From Alcanivorax limicola (lineage in GTDB: Bacteria > Pseudomonadota > Gammaproteobacteria > Pseudomonadales > Alcanivoracaceae): 64,000 nucleotides of DNA. The stretch covers positions 186,001 through 250,000 of the forward strand of contig NZ_JAIOUB010000001.1 in the NCBI RefSeq assembly GCF_019931215.1, given 5' to 3'. The position numbers were made by a program, and so were the translations under genes. Shown here piece by piece: positions 38,748-49,512 of the stretch. The first letter of the stretch is position 1. Each line of letters opens with the position of its first letter. The notes beneath the pieces were generated by a model. That model did no database searches. It was not told the DNA's origin and worked only from the letters and a program-made list of their open reading frames with translations.

Positions 38748-39389
38748 ATGGACAAGTTCACGACGCTTGACGGTCTCGTGGCGCCGCTTGATCGCGCCAA
38801 TGTGGATACCGATCAGATTATTCCGAAGCAGTTTCTGAAATCCATCAAGCGCACGGGTTTCGGACCCAACCTGTTTGATGAGTGGCGTTATCTGGATGAA
38901 GGGCAGCCCGGTCGTGACAACAGCCAGCGGCCGTTGAACACGGATTTTGTGCTCAATCAGCCGCGCTATCAGGGTGCGCAGATACTGCTGACTCGCCGTA
39001 ACTTCGGTTGCGGGTCGAGCCGCGAGCATGCGCCCTGGGCGCTGCTTGACTATGGTTTCCGCGCAATCATCGCACCGAGTTTTGCGGATATCTTTTTCAA
39101 TAACTGCTTCAAGAATGGCGTGCTGCCGATCGTACTGCCGGAAGCGGTGATCGATGCCCTGTTTGATGAGGTCGAGCAGACAGAGGGTTACACCCTCAAT
39201 GTCGATCTGGCCGGGCAGTATGTACAACGCCCGAACGGCGAGCGTACGGCATTCGAGGTGGACCCGTTTCGCAAGCATTGCCTGTTGAACGGTCTGGATG
39301 ATATCGGACTGACGCTGCAGGACGCGGATGCTATTCATGCCTATGAAGCCGCGCGTCAGAAAAAAGAGCCCTGGGTGTTTGTGGAATAG
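38748..39389 (+). CDS. leuD: 3-isopropylmalate dehydratase small subunit
   Basis: The 213-residue small subunit that completes the isopropylmalate isomerase active site with LeuC. It starts [22 protein letters not shown], contains the substrate-binding loop [15 protein letters not shown], and ends in the normal C-terminal swivelling domain. The start lies 4 bp after the leuC stop with GAGGAGG inside the leuC end, supporting coupled translation. Length is typical for the bacterial two-subunit enzyme. Confidence 0.97.
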   Translation: MDKFTTLDGLVAPLDRANVDTDQIIPKQFLKSIKRTGFGPNLFDEWRYLDEGQPGRDNSQRPLNTDFVLNQPRYQGAQILLTRRNFGCGSSREHAPWALLDYGFRAIIAPSFADIFFNNCFKNGVLPIVLPEAVIDALFDEVEQTEGYTLNVDLAGQYVQRPNGERTAFEVDPFRKHCLLNGLDDIGLTLQDADAIHAYEAARQKKEPWVFVE

Positions 39390-39437
39390 CCTCGGGGCGA
39401 CGAATCAGCAGGACGTAACCACAGAATGGAACCAAAT

Positions 39438-40514
39438 ATGACGAAGCAGATTCTGATCATGCCCGGCGACGGTATCGGGCCCGAAATAGTCGCGGAAGCA
39501 GTGAAGGTGTTGCAGGTGGCCCAGCAGCGTTTCGGCCTGGATATTGCCACTGATGAAGCGCTGGTAGGGGGGGCGGCCTATGATGTGCACGGTGATCCGC
39601 TGCCGGACGTCTCACTGGAAAAAGCACGCGCCGCCGATGCCATTCTGTTTGGCTCCATTGGTGGCCCGAAGTGGGACACGATCGAGCGAGACAAGCGGCC
39701 GGAACGGGGGCTTTTGCGTCTGCGTTCGTCGCTGGGCCTGTTCGCCAACCTGCGGCCGGCGCTGCTGTTCCCGCAGTTGGCGGATGCCTCGAGCCTGAAG
39801 CCGGAAGTGGTCAGCGGCCTGGATATCCTGATTGTGCGTGAGCTGACCGGCGGCATATATTTCGGCCAGCCACGCGGTATCCGCGAAGAGAACGGTGAGC
39901 GCGTCGGCTTCAATACGGACGTGTACAGCGAAAGCGAAATTCGACGTATCGGCCGTGTCGCGTTTGATCTCGCCATGGCGCGGGGCAAGCGATTGTGCTC
40001 CGTCGATAAAGCCAACGTGCTGGAAGTGACCGAGCTGTGGAAGGAGATCATGACGGAGCTGTCCGCAGAGTATCCCGAAGTCGAGCTGTCACATATGTAT
40101 GTGGACAATGCCGCCATGCAGCTGGTACGCGCGCCCAAGCAATTTGATGTGTTGGTAACCGGTAACCTGTTTGGCGATATTCTCTCTGATCAAGCGGCAA
40201 TGTTGACCGGGTCGATTGGCATGCTGCCGTCTGCGTCGCTGGACCAGGCGCGCAAGGGCCTTTATGAGCCTTGTCATGGTTCTGCACCGGATATTGCCGG
40301 CCAGGGTATTGCCAACCCGCTGGCGACGATTCTGTCGCTGGCGATGCTGCTGCGCTACAGCCTGGATCGCGGTGATGTGGCGCAGGCCATCGAGGCGGCG
40401 GTGGAAACGGTGCTGGAGCAGGGCCTGCGTACTGCCGATATCCATACTGAGGGTTGCCGCAAGGTAAGCACCGCGGAAATGGGTGATGCAGTGGCTGCAG
40501 CGCTCTCTGCCTGA
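39438..40514 (+). CDS. leuB: 3-isopropylmalate dehydrogenase
   Basis: NAD-dependent oxidative decarboxylase of leucine biosynthesis. The 358-residue product has the dimeric dehydrogenase fold with [46 protein letters not shown], the catalytic lysine in [10 protein letters not shown] and the NAD loop ending in [15 protein letters not shown] use the ATG at 39438 ([12 protein letters not shown]); an upstream ATG at 39426 adds four residues. It ends the leuCDB set and is followed after 45 bp by asd. Confidence 0.97.
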   Translation: MTKQILIMPGDGIGPEIVAEAVKVLQVAQQRFGLDIATDEALVGGAAYDVHGDPLPDVSLEKARAADAILFGSIGGPKWDTIERDKRPERGLLRLRSSLGLFANLRPALLFPQLADASSLKPEVVSGLDILIVRELTGGIYFGQPRGIREENGERVGFNTDVYSESEIRRIGRVAFDLAMARGKRLCSVDKANVLEVTELWKEIMTELSAEYPEVELSHMYVDNAAMQLVRAPKQFDVLVTGNLFGDILSDQAAMLTGSIGMLPSASLDQARKGLYEPCHGSAPDIAGQGIANPLATILSLAMLLRYSLDRGDVAQAIEAAVETVLEQGLRTADIHTEGCRKVSTAEMGDAVAAALSA

Positions 40515-40559
40515 GCGCTTTTGCCCGAAAAAATTCCTTGAACGCAACGGGAGCAAGAT

Positions 40560-41678
40560 ATGAAACGAGTCGGATTTGTAGGGTGGCGCGGCATGGTGGG
40601 CTCAGTGCTCATGGAACGCATGCGCACCGAGAACGATTTTGCTGATATAGAGCCAGTGTTCTTTTCCACGTCCCAGACCGGCGAGCCCGGCCCGGATGTC
40701 GGTAAAGACATCCCGCTGTTGAAAGACGCGCACAGCATTGATGAGCTGAAGGCGCTGGATGTGATCGTGACCTGTCAGGGCGGTGATTACACCAACGAGG
40801 TATTCCCGGCGTTGCGTGAAGCCGGCTGGAAGGGCTACTGGATTGATGCGGCCTCGGCACTGCGCATGAAAGATGACGCCATTATCGTGCTTGATCCGGT
40901 CAATCGCCGGGTTATCGACGAAGGTGTGCAGTCCGGCGTGCGTAATTTTATCGGTGGCAACTGTACTGTCAGCCTGATGCTCATGGGCCTCGGCGGTCTG
41001 TTCAACGCCGGTCTGGTGGAGTGGGCGAGCGCCCAGACCTACCAGGCGGCGTCCGGAGCAGGCGCGCAGAACATGCGTGAGCTGATCGCCCAGATGGGCA
41101 AGATCAACGCGGATGTTGCATCACTGCTTGCCGACCCTCGCAGTGCCATCCTGGATATCGACACGCAAGTTGCCGCCACCATGCGTGGCGATCTGCCCGT
41201 GGAGAATTTCGGCCACCCGCTGGCCGGTAGCCTGCTGCCCTGGATCGACAAGCAGCTGGATAACGGGCAGAGCAAGGAAGAGTGGAAAGCGCAGGCGGAA
41301 ACCAACAAGATTCTCGGTCGCACTGCTGCCCCGGTTCCGGTGGATGGCACCTGCGTCCGTATCGGCGCCATGCGTTGCCATAGCCAGGCGTTGACGCTGA
41401 AGCTGAACAAGGACGTGCCGCTGGACGAGTTGAGCGACATGATTGGCAAGGCCAATGACTGGGTGAAAGTGGTGCCCAACGAGCGAGAGGCCACCTTGCG
41501 TGATCTCACGCCGACAGCGGTGACCGGCACACTCACGATACCGGTGGGTCGCCTGCGTAAACTGAACATGGGCCCACAGTACCTCAACGCCTTTACCGTC
41601 GGTGATCAGCTGCTGTGGGGCGCCGCCGAACCGCTGCGGCGCATGCTGCGTATCCTGCTCGAGCATCATCCTGCTTGA
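40560..41678 (+). CDS. asd: Aspartate-semialdehyde dehydrogenase
   Basis: NADP-dependent enzyme that reduces aspartyl phosphate to aspartate semialdehyde for lysine, threonine and methionine synthesis. The 372-residue product is of the gram-negative class: [17 protein letters not shown] nucleotide motif, [12 protein letters not shown], the catalytic cysteine in [11 protein letters not shown], and the histidine-containing [21 protein letters not shown] serves as ribosome binding site. It is followed by a paralogue that has lost the catalytic residues. Confidence 0.96.
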   Translation: MKRVGFVGWRGMVGSVLMERMRTENDFADIEPVFFSTSQTGEPGPDVGKDIPLLKDAHSIDELKALDVIVTCQGGDYTNEVFPALREAGWKGYWIDAASALRMKDDAIIVLDPVNRRVIDEGVQSGVRNFIGGNCTVSLMLMGLGGLFNAGLVEWASAQTYQAASGAGAQNMRELIAQMGKINADVASLLADPRSAILDIDTQVAATMRGDLPVENFGHPLAGSLLPWIDKQLDNGQSKEEWKAQAETNKILGRTAAPVPVDGTCVRIGAMRCHSQALTLKLNKDVPLDELSDMIGKANDWVKVVPNEREATLRDLTPTAVTGTLTIPVGRLRKLNMGPQYLNAFTVGDQLLWGAAEPLRRMLRILLEHHPA

Positions 41679-41743
41679 ACGGCATGCAACATGGCTGCTT
41701 GCTCCAAGGCTAACTCCGCACCCCACCAGAACAGGGATACAAC

Positions 41744-42757
41744 ATGAGTCGTCAGTTTGATATCGCCATCGCCGGTGCCACCGGCCTGGTAGGGGAGATG
41801 CTGGTGGAGCTGCTCGCCGCCAGTGATTTGCCGGTGGGTGAAGTTGCCCTGCTGGCCTCAGCGGAGTCCGCCGGCAAGCGGCTGGCGTTTCGTGGCCGAC
41901 ATCGCAGCACCCAGGCGCTGGATGAGTTTGATTTCAGCACGGTGCAGCTGGCGTTCTTTGCGGTGCCGGAGGCGGTAGCCCAGGCGCATGTCGAGCGTGC
42001 GGCCGAAGCGGGCGCCATTGTCATTGATGTCAGCGGCGCTTTTGCGGCGGATCAGAGCGTGCCGGTGGTAGTGCCGGAGGTGAATGCGGAGATGCTGACG
42101 GATTTCCGTGAGCGCGGCATCATTGCCAGCCCGTCCCCCGGTAGCATCCAGTTGGCGATGGCACTCAAGCCGTTCCTGGATGCCGTGGGGCTGGGGCAAA
42201 TCAATGTCACCGTCTGTGAATCCGTTTCCGAGGCCGGACGACCGGGTGTGGACGAGCTTGCGTCGCAGACCGCCCGACTGCTCAACGGGCAGAGCCCTGA
42301 ACCGAAGCTGTTCAATCAGCAGATTGCGTTCAATGCGCTGCCGCAGACTGGCGCGGTGCTCGAGAGCGGCGCGTCCCGTTCGGAAGTCAGACTGGCGCTG
42401 GAAACCATGCGCTTGCTGGGCGAGCCCGGGCTGCGTATCAACGCGACATGCCTCAGATTGCCGGTATTTTTCGGGACATCTCTGGTGGTGCAGCTGGAAA
42501 CCGGCCAGCCGCTGGACGCGGGGCAGGCGGTGGCACTGCTGGAGTCTGCCCCGGGGCTGGTGGTCGTTGAGCGCCCTGAAGGGGCAACACTGATCGGAGA
42601 CGCGCTGGGGCACGACGGGGTATGGGTCAGCCGGGTGAGGGCAGATCTGTCCCGTGAGCAAGGACTGAATCTGTGTCTGGTCACCGATAATCTGCGTAAA
42701 GGGGCGGCGCTCAACTGTGTACAAATTGCCGAATTATTGATAAAAGACCATCTGTGA
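41744..42757 (+). CDS. Asd paralogue (USG-1-like) lacking catalytic residues
   Basis: A 337-residue member of the aspartate-semialdehyde dehydrogenase family starting MSRQFDIAIAGATGLVGEML. It matches the USG-1-type second gene found after asd in pseudomonads. The active-site segment that should read NPNCSTIQM is SPSPGSIQL (129-137), removing the cysteine nucleophile, and the GHS of the C-terminal domain is GTS (near 245), removing the histidine. It is therefore unlikely to be an active dehydrogenase. Cofactor binding may remain. It precedes fimV, the usual order. Confidence 0.88.
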   Translation: MSRQFDIAIAGATGLVGEMLVELLAASDLPVGEVALLASAESAGKRLAFRGRHRSTQALDEFDFSTVQLAFFAVPEAVAQAHVERAAEAGAIVIDVSGAFAADQSVPVVVPEVNAEMLTDFRERGIIASPSPGSIQLAMALKPFLDAVGLGQINVTVCESVSEAGRPGVDELASQTARLLNGQSPEPKLFNQQIAFNALPQTGAVLESGASRSEVRLALETMRLLGEPGLRINATCLRLPVFFGTSLVVQLETGQPLDAGQAVALLESAPGLVVVERPEGATLIGDALGHDGVWVSRVRADLSREQGLNLCLVTDNLRKGAALNCVQIAELLIKDHL

Positions 42758-42932
42758 TGGATACTTACTGGCAATATGTGACACAGTTTCTAGGTTTGTA
42801 CAGGTCGCCAGTGCACAATGTCTGAGCTGGCCTGAGGCTGGGCACAGTATGTCATGAATCCCTTCCGGGGGCTGTCAGGCAGGCGAAACTGCCGGTCTGC
42901 GGTGGGAGGCATAATAAATAAAGGGTTCAACC

Positions 42933-45881
42933 ATGTTGCGAAGACTTGGGATCGGCTTTACCGCATTGGCACTCTTGTGGCCGGGTATGGCAGCAGCGCT
43001 GGGGGTGGGAGATTACTCGCTCAACTCCTATCTGAATCAGCCTCTGGACATGGAAATCACCCTGCGGGATACACGTGGGCTGAACGAAGAGCAGCTGCTG
43101 GTCAGCTTGGCGTCTGACCGCGATTTTGCCATGGCCGGTATTGATCGCCAGTCCATGCACAGCGAATTGCGCTTCGACGTCACGATCAATGACGACGGTA
43201 GCGGCGTGGTGCGTATCACCACCCGGCAACCGGTGCGTGAACCCTACCTCAATTTCCTGGTGGAATATCTGTGGCCTACGGGGCGCATGCTCCGTGACTA
43301 TACCGTGCTGCTTGATCCCCCCAGCTATGCAGCAGATCGTCGGGATGCGCCGGCCGCTCCTGCGACCAGCGCGCCCGCGCGTCGAGATACCGCCCCTGCC
43401 GCGCCATCTCGCCCGGCAGCAGATGCACCCCGCGAGCCTGCTCGTGTCGCGACGCCGGATCGTCCGCGCCAGACTCGGCCGGCAGCCACGGACACCGGTC
43501 CGCGCAGCACCCATACCGTTCGCTCGTCTGACACCATGTGGCGTATTGCCCGGGATAACCGACCCTCCAGCAGCGTGTCAGTACAGCAGATGATGGTGGT
43601 GATTCAGGAAATGAATCCCGATGCCTTTATCAATGACAACGTCAATCTTGTGCGGGAGGGCGCTGTATTGCGCCTGCCCACAGAACAGGAAGTCCGTGCC
43701 ACCACGACCCGCGATGCATTGGCCTCCGTGGCAGAGCAGAACCGCCAGTGGCGGGAAATGCTGCAGGCGCGCGGTATCGCAGTGCCCGGGCGGCAGCAGC
43801 TGGATGGCACGCCGCGCACGATAGAAGAGAGTGTCGCCACGACCCGGCCGGATCAGGGACAGGTGCGTCTGGTTGCGCCGGAGTCTGCAGGCACGGGGGC
43901 CGGCACTGGTGCAGGCTCGGCCCGCGAAGGCGATAGCGCAGCACTCCAGAATGAACTGGCGATTCGCGATGAAAATCTGGACCAGCTGCGTCGTGAAAAC
44001 CGCGAGCTGGCAGAGCGCCTGAATGACCTGGAAGGGCAGGTGGACACCAGCGAGCAGATACTGAGTTTGCGCAATGACCAGATCACCCGCCTCCAGGAAG
44101 AGCTGCGTCGGCTGCGTGAGGAGCGTGGCATCGAGATTGAGGATGACAGCCTCCTGGCGCCAGTGCCTGGGCCCGGAAGGGATCAGGATGAGGCGGCAGC
44201 GGACGAAACGGTGGCCAGCGATGATGATGCTGCTGAGGATGGCAGCGACGATGCCGTCGCTGCGGCCCCTGCTGGTCCTGCAGCGATTGAGCCTGAAACG
44301 GCACCGCCCCGGCCGGAGCCTATACTTCCGGCGCCGGCACAGCCGTCACTGATGGATTCCCTGCTGGGTAACCCGCTGCTGCTTGGTGCTGCAGCGGGTC
44401 TTCTGGTATTGCTGGCCGTGCTCGCCGTGGTAATGCGCCGTCGTCAGCAGGCCGCAGCCATGGATGATGAAGAATATGAAGAGTACGAGGAAGGCGATGC
44501 CTTCGGTGACGACGATGACTTCCTGCCGCCGTTAAGTGATGACGACGATGATGCATCGGGGCGCGACGGACCGATGGGCGACGAGGCGCCGATGCAGCAG
44601 CCGGGCCAGGATCCGGCCGAGCAGGTTGACGTTTTCATGGCGTACGGCCAGTACCCGCAGGCGCTGAGTCATTTGCGCAGCGCAATCAATGCCGAGCCGC
44701 GCCGCATCGATCTGAAAAAACGCCTGCTGGATGTGCTGGTAGAAAGCAACGATGCACCTGCTTTTGAGCAGGAAGCGACCAAATTGAGTGGCCTTGATCG
44801 TGACCTGGATCAGCACATCACAGCGCTACGCTCGCGCCTGCAAGGCGCCGATGCGGCGCAGGATGATGATGAACTCTCGTTCGATGACCTGGCGATGGAT
44901 CTGACCGCCGAGCCGACTAGCCAGAGTGCCCCGACCGTTGCCGACGAAGCGGACGAGGAAGAGGCTCTGTCGCTGGATTTCGGCGATGACGGCAGTGACG
45001 GCGGCAGGAACCTTGAGACATTGTCTCTCGATGATGGCGAAAATAATCTGGACGATCTGGGCGATTTCGATCTCGAGTTGCCTGATGCACAGCCTGAGAC
45101 GCAGCAAGCCGCCGGGCCGGCGACCAGCGCGCCAGTCGCTAATAACCGCTATTCGCTGAATGAAGTGGATGATCTGTCTGAAGACGAGGTCTCGGCAAGC
45201 CTGGGGGCCGAGTCGGTGCTGGAGCTGGATGGCGACGCGGGCACGCTGGACGAAGCGGACATGGATTTTGGTGAGCTGAAGCTGGACGATGTCAGTGACG
45301 AGTTCTCGGGTGTCGACAGTGACACGGCCTCACTGGACGTCGATGATCTTGATCTGTCGCTGGACGATCTGGACCTCGGCAAGCAGCCTGGCAACCGTGC
45401 TCCCCAGAGCGATGACCTTGAATTGACGCTGGATGACGCTGATCTGGAGGAGAGCTCTGATTTCGGGAGTTCTGATTTCGAAAGCCCGGGTTTCGAAAGT
45501 GATGCTGCGAGCAAGGCGGATCTGAATGACCTGGCGCTCACCGACAGTGCGGTGGATGATTCCGGCCTTGATGACCTTTCTCTGGATGATCTGTCACTGG
45601 ACGAGGCGCCGAACGAGGCAGAGCCCGCTCCGACTCCGGCGCCAGCCCCGGCCCCGCCTGCGGTGGCTGCGAGCCTGCCGGAGGATGCGGGTCTCGGCGA
45701 TGACGACGATTTCGACTTCCTGGGCGAGACGGACGAGAACGCGACCAAGCTGGATCTGGCCCGTGCCTACATCGATATGGGTGATACGGAAGGCGCGCGG
45801 GATATCCTTAATGAAGTGGTTTCCGAGGGCAATGACCAGCAGCAATCGGAAGCGCGGGAGCTGCTCACTCAGGTGGGTTGA
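42933..45881 (+). CDS. fimV: FimV/HubP-type polar organising protein
   Basis: A 982-residue inner-membrane protein that in Pseudomonas and Vibrio organises type IV pili and polar components. Signal peptide (about 1-23), a FimV N-terminal domain (VGDYSLNSYLNQPLDMEI), a peptidoglycan-binding LysM domain at about 194-250, a coiled coil (about 340-410), one membrane helix at about 483-505, a very acidic Asp/Leu-rich cytoplasmic part with recurring LDDLDL-like units, and the conserved C-terminal FimV domain with a TPR-like motif from about 935 (KLDLARAYIDMGDTEGAR). The 42758-42932 upstream gap holds no clear promoter that I could identify. Confidence 0.93.
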   Translation: MLRRLGIGFTALALLWPGMAAALGVGDYSLNSYLNQPLDMEITLRDTRGLNEEQLLVSLASDRDFAMAGIDRQSMHSELRFDVTINDDGSGVVRITTRQPVREPYLNFLVEYLWPTGRMLRDYTVLLDPPSYAADRRDAPAAPATSAPARRDTAPAAPSRPAADAPREPARVATPDRPRQTRPAATDTGPRSTHTVRSSDTMWRIARDNRPSSSVSVQQMMVVIQEMNPDAFINDNVNLVREGAVLRLPTEQEVRATTTRDALASVAEQNRQWREMLQARGIAVPGRQQLDGTPRTIEESVATTRPDQGQVRLVAPESAGTGAGTGAGSAREGDSAALQNELAIRDENLDQLRRENRELAERLNDLEGQVDTSEQILSLRNDQITRLQEELRRLREERGIEIEDDSLLAPVPGPGRDQDEAAADETVASDDDAAEDGSDDAVAAAPAGPAAIEPETAPPRPEPILPAPAQPSLMDSLLGNPLLLGAAAGLLVLLAVLAVVMRRRQQAAAMDDEEYEEYEEGDAFGDDDDFLPPLSDDDDDASGRDGPMGDEAPMQQPGQDPAEQVDVFMAYGQYPQALSHLRSAINAEPRRIDLKKRLLDVLVESNDAPAFEQEATKLSGLDRDLDQHITALRSRLQGADAAQDDDELSFDDLAMDLTAEPTSQSAPTVADEADEEEALSLDFGDDGSDGGRNLETLSLDDGENNLDDLGDFDLELPDAQPETQQAAGPATSAPVANNRYSLNEVDDLSEDEVSASLGAESVLELDGDAGTLDEADMDFGELKLDDVSDEFSGVDSDTASLDVDDLDLSLDDLDLGKQPGNRAPQSDDLELTLDDADLEESSDFGSSDFESPGFESDAASKADLNDLALTDSAVDDSGLDDLSLDDLSLDEAPNEAEPAPTPAPAPAPPAVAASLPEDAGLGDDDDFDFLGETDENATKLDLARAYIDMGDTEGARDILNEVVSEGNDQQQSEARELLTQVG

Positions 45882-45899
45882 TCCCTGACCGGATATGTC

Positions 45900-46712
45900 A
45901 TGACGCGTATTGCCCTGGGTGTTGAGTACGATGGCAGCCGCTATCATGGCTGGCAGACACAACAGAAAGGCATTGCCTCGGTGCAGCTGGCCGTCGAGAC
46001 GGCACTGGCCAAGGTGGCGGATCATCCGGTGTCGGTGAGCTGCGCCGGCCGCACGGACGCCGGCGTCCATGCGACGGGGCAGGTCATCCATTTTGATACC
46101 GGCGCAGAGCGCACTGAGCGTGGCTGGGTCTTTGGCGCCAATACCAACCTGCCTGCAGATATTGCCATTCGCTGGGCGCGCCCGGTAAGCGAGGCGTTTC
46201 ATGCTCGCTTCGGTGCGCGTGCCAGACGCTATCGCTATGTCATCTATAACCATCCCATTCGGCCGGGCCTGTACAACCGGCAACTGACCTGGAACTATCG
46301 GCCGCTCGATGTGGCGCGCATGCGCGCCGCGTTGCCGGCGCTGCTGGGCACCCATGATTTTACCTCCTATCGCGGCATCCACTGTCAGGCGAAGTCGCCG
46401 GTGAAAACCCTGCATCACCTGGCGCTGTATCAGCAGGGGCCCCTGCTGGTGCTGGAGGCCGAGGCCAACGCTTTCCTGATGCACATGGTGCGTAACATTG
46501 TTGGCGTGCTGATGGCCATCGGTACCGGCAAGGCCGAGCCGGAATGGGCCGGGCAGGTGCTCGCCGCCCGTGATCGGCGCCAGGGCGGTGTCACAGCGCC
46601 GCCGTTTGGGCTGTATCTGGTGAACGTGGATTACGACAGCAGCTTTGGTCTGCCGGCGGAGCAGCTGGGTCCGCAATGGTTGCCGCATGACCTGTCAGCC
46701 TGGTCATCCTGA
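45900..46712 (+). CDS. truA: tRNA pseudouridine(38-40) synthase
   Basis: Makes pseudouridine at positions 38, 39 and 40 of many tRNAs. The 270-residue product begins MTRIALGVEYDGSRYHGWQ and carries the catalytic aspartate in CAGRTDAGVHATGQV, then RYRYVIYN, FTSYRGIHCQ and the MHMVRNIVGVL motif. It starts 18 bp after fimV, as in pseudomonads. The following 107 bp contain the promoter for the trp genes. Confidence 0.96.
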   Translation: MTRIALGVEYDGSRYHGWQTQQKGIASVQLAVETALAKVADHPVSVSCAGRTDAGVHATGQVIHFDTGAERTERGWVFGANTNLPADIAIRWARPVSEAFHARFGARARRYRYVIYNHPIRPGLYNRQLTWNYRPLDVARMRAALPALLGTHDFTSYRGIHCQAKSPVKTLHHLALYQQGPLLVLEAEANAFLMHMVRNIVGVLMAIGTGKAEPEWAGQVLAARDRRQGGVTAPPFGLYLVNVDYDSSFGLPAEQLGPQWLPHDLSAWSS

Positions 46713-46745
46713 AGGCCGCTGTTTGACGCGCTGATCATTAAAATT

Positions 46746-46754
46746 TGCTATACT
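46746..46754 (+). promoter_or_regulatory. Extended -10 promoter for the trpF-metZ gene run
   Basis: TGC directly followed by TATACT makes a strong extended -10 element, with transcription expected near 46761. The nearest -35-like element, TTGACG at 46723-46728, is 20 bases away, too far for normal use. A short hairpin (AGCTC/GAGCT, 46769-46782) lies in the leader. Confidence 0.6.
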
Positions 46755-46819
46755 CCGTGACTTGTCAGAGCTCGTCCGAGCTTACCTGAGCCGCTTTTCA
46801 AGCTGGCAGGAGATCGTGT

Positions 46820-47476
46820 TTGTTTCGCACCCGGGTCAAGATTTGTGGCATCACCCGTGCTGATGATGCATTGGCTGCGGTGCGTGCGGGTGCGGACGCC
46901 ATCGGGCTCGTCTTTTACGCCCCTAGTCCCCGAGCGGTGACCGCAGAGCAAGCGGCGCAGATCTGCGCCGTCTTGCCCCCCTTTGTCACCACGGTGGGGC
47001 TGTTTGTAGACGCCGCAGAGGCGGATGTGGCGGCGGTCTTGTCCCACGTGCCACTGGATTTGCTGCAGTTCCACGGCGATGAAAGCCCGGCCTACTGCCG
47101 CAGCTTCGGCAGGCCGTGGATCAAGGCTCTGGCGATGCGAGACGGGCTGGACGTTGCGGCTTGCGTGGAGCGCTATGCAGGCGCCCGTGGCTTGCTGCTG
47201 GATGCCTGGGTACCCGGTGTGCCGGGTGGTACGGGTGAAGTGTTCGACTGGGCGCGTATTCCTGATGCGTTGTCCATGCCGGTTGTGCTGGCCGGGGGGC
47301 TGACCCCGGACAACGTGGCGCAGGCCATTGACCAGGTCAGACCCTGGGCAGTGGATGTCAGTGGCGGTGTTGAAGCCCGGGATGCGTCAGGTAACGCATT
47401 GCGCGGGATCAAGTCCGCCCGGGCCATGAACGCATTTATTCAGCAGGTTCAACTGCGAGGAGTAGAAGGTGGCTGA
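46820..47476 (+). CDS. trpF: N-(5'-phosphoribosyl)anthranilate isomerase
   Basis: TIM-barrel enzyme for the third step of tryptophan synthesis after chorismate. The 218-residue product has the catalytic cysteine in [41 protein letters not shown] and the phosphate-binding [14 protein letters not shown] and DVSGGVEAR. The start is a TTG at 46820: AGGAGA lies exactly six bases upstream and no ATG or GTG in frame precedes the catalytic motif. It overlaps trpB by 8 bases. Confidence 0.95.
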   Translation: MFRTRVKICGITRADDALAAVRAGADAIGLVFYAPSPRAVTAEQAAQICAVLPPFVTTVGLFVDAAEADVAAVLSHVPLDLLQFHGDESPAYCRSFGRPWIKALAMRDGLDVAACVERYAGARGLLLDAWVPGVPGGTGEVFDWARIPDALSMPVVLAGGLTPDNVAQAIDQVRPWAVDVSGGVEARDASGNALRGIKSARAMNAFIQQVQLRGVEGG

Positions 47477-48689
47477 ACGTCCCGATTATGCAGCGTTTCC
47501 CGATGCCCGCGGGCACTTTGGTGCCTACGGCGGGCGATTTGTTTCAGAAACCCTGATGGCCGCATTGAGCGAACTTGAGGAAACCTATCTCAAGCTGCGC
47601 GACGATCCTGTCTTCCGGGCTGATTTCGATCAGGACATGGCAGATTACGTGGGCCGTCCGTCGCCGCTGTATCTGGCCGAGCGCTGGAGTGACAAGATCG
47701 GCGGGGCGCGTATCTGGCTCAAGCGCGAAGATCTCAATCACACCGGTTCCCACAAGGTGAACAACACCATTGGCCAGGCGTTGCTGGCCAAGCACATGGG
47801 CAAGCCACGGGTGATTGCCGAAACCGGCGCGGGCCAGCATGGCGTGGCGACGGCGACCGTTGCGGCGCGGCTGGGCCTGAAGTGCCAGGTGTACATGGGC
47901 GCTGAGGATGTGGAGCGCCAGAAGCTCAACGTTTTCCGGATGCGCCTGCTTGGCGCAGAAGTGATTCCGGTGACGTCAGGCTCTGCCACCCTCAAGGACG
48001 CCATGAACGAAGCCATGCGTGACTGGGTCACCAATGTGGATGATACCTTCTATATCATCGGCACCGTGGCGGGCCCGCATCCGTACCCGATGCTGGTGCG
48101 GGATTTTCATCGCATCATCGGTCTGGAAGCGCGTGAGCAGTTCATGAGCCGCCACGACGGCCGCCTGCCGGATGCGCTGATTGCCTGCGTCGGTGGCGGG
48201 TCCAACGCCATCGGTCTGTTCCACCCCTTCCTGAACGATGATGGCGTGGCCATGTACGGCGTGGAAGCGGGCGGTGACGGTATCGAGACCGGCCGCCATG
48301 CTGCACCGTTGGCTGCTGGGCGTCCGGGGGTGCTGCATGGCAACCGTACTTACCTGATGGAAGATCAGGACGGGCAGATCATTCCGACCCATTCGGTTTC
48401 AGCGGGGCTGGACTATCCCGGAGTAGGGCCTGAACATGCGTGGCTCAAGGACATGGGCCGTGTGCAGTACGTGTCAGTCACCGACAAGGAGGTGCTGGTC
48501 GCCTTCCACGAACTGACGCGCACCGAGGGCATCATGCCGGCACTGGAAACGGCCCACGCCGTGGCCTACGCGGGCAAGCTGGCGAAAACCATGTCCCGTG
48601 ATCAGCACATCATCATCAATCTGTCTGGCCGTGGCGATAAGGACATTCATACTGTCGCCGCAATGGAAGGCCCGAAACACGCATCGTGA
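47469..48689 (+). CDS. trpB: Tryptophan synthase beta chain
   Basis: PLP enzyme that condenses indole, channelled from TrpA, with serine to give tryptophan. The 406-residue product contains the PLP lysine at about residue 96 in [47 protein letters not shown]-type PLP phosphate loop and [10 protein letters not shown]. The start is a GTG at 47469 with GAGGAG six bases upstream, inside the end of trpF. In P. aeruginosa trpBA are at a separate locus; here they sit within the trpF-accD interval. Confidence 0.97.
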   Translation: MAERPDYAAFPDARGHFGAYGGRFVSETLMAALSELEETYLKLRDDPVFRADFDQDMADYVGRPSPLYLAERWSDKIGGARIWLKREDLNHTGSHKVNNTIGQALLAKHMGKPRVIAETGAGQHGVATATVAARLGLKCQVYMGAEDVERQKLNVFRMRLLGAEVIPVTSGSATLKDAMNEAMRDWVTNVDDTFYIIGTVAGPHPYPMLVRDFHRIIGLEAREQFMSRHDGRLPDALIACVGGGSNAIGLFHPFLNDDGVAMYGVEAGGDGIETGRHAAPLAAGRPGVLHGNRTYLMEDQDGQIIPTHSVSAGLDYPGVGPEHAWLKDMGRVQYVSVTDKEVLVAFHELTRTEGIMPALETAHAVAYAGKLAKTMSRDQHIIINLSGRGDKDIHTVAAMEGPKHAS

Positions 48690-48699
48690 GGAGTAACAG

Positions 48700-49509
48700 G
48701 TGAGTCGCATAGCAACATGTTTTGCAACGCTGGCAGCGCAGGGACGCAAGGCACTGATTCCCTTCGTGACGGCGGGGGACCCGGTACCGTCCGTGACCGT
48801 GCCGTTGATGCACGCCATGGTGGAAGCCGGTGTCGACGTGATCGAGCTGGGCATGCCGTTTTCCGACCCGATGGCCGATGGCCCGGTCATCCAGCTGGCC
48901 TGCGAACGCTCCCTGGCCGGGGGCACGACCCTGATGCGCGTGCTCGAGATGGTCAGCGAATTCCGCCGTGACAACGACATGACACCGGTCGTCCTGATGG
49001 GGTATCTCAATCCTGTCGAAGCCATGGGCTACGAGGTGTTTGCCGAGCGTGCCGCCAAGGCCGGCGTTGACGGCGTTCTGCTGGTGGACCTGCCACCGGA
49101 AGAGGCCGAGAGCGTCGCGCCGCTGTTTGATCAGCATGGGCTGGATCGGGTCTTTCTATTGGCGCCGACCACCACCGAAGCGCGCATGCAGATCATCGCG
49201 GCAGCCGGCACCGGTTACCTGTATTACGTGTCGCTGAAAGGCGTTACCGGCTCCGGCGCCCTGAATGTGGATGAAGTGGCGGCCAAGGTCGAAACAATTC
49301 GCAAACATGCAAAATTGCCCATCGGGGTCGGCTTTGGTATCAAGGACGCTGCTTCCGCCCGGGCTATCTCCCGTGTTGCGGATGGTGTCGTGGTGGGCAG
49401 TGCGCTGGTACAGCGTATTGCGGACCATGCCGATGAGCCGGAAAAGATTCCGGCACGGGTATCGCAACTGCTGGCAGAGATGCGTGCCGCGATGGATGAG
49501 AGCGAGTAA
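48700..49509 (+). CDS. trpA: Tryptophan synthase alpha chain
   Basis: TIM-barrel subunit that cleaves indole-3-glycerol phosphate to indole and passes it through a tunnel to TrpB. The 269-residue product has the catalytic glutamate in [18 protein letters not shown], the loop aspartate in [21 protein letters not shown] and GVGFGIKD. The start is a GTG at 48700 after GAGGAG. It is 10 bp from trpB and 3 bp before accD, so all belong to one run of genes. Confidence 0.97.
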   Translation: MSRIATCFATLAAQGRKALIPFVTAGDPVPSVTVPLMHAMVEAGVDVIELGMPFSDPMADGPVIQLACERSLAGGTTLMRVLEMVSEFRRDNDMTPVVLMGYLNPVEAMGYEVFAERAAKAGVDGVLLVDLPPEEAESVAPLFDQHGLDRVFLLAPTTTEARMQIIAAAGTGYLYYVSLKGVTGSGALNVDEVAAKVETIRKHAKLPIGVGFGIKDAASARAISRVADGVVVGSALVQRIADHADEPEKIPARVSQLLAEMRAAMDESE

Positions 49510-49512
49510 TAC

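Noticed and set aside
46723-46728. TTGACG as a -35 box for trpF
   Set aside because: It is 20 bases from TATACT, outside the 16-19 base range; the extended -10 element alone is the better case.
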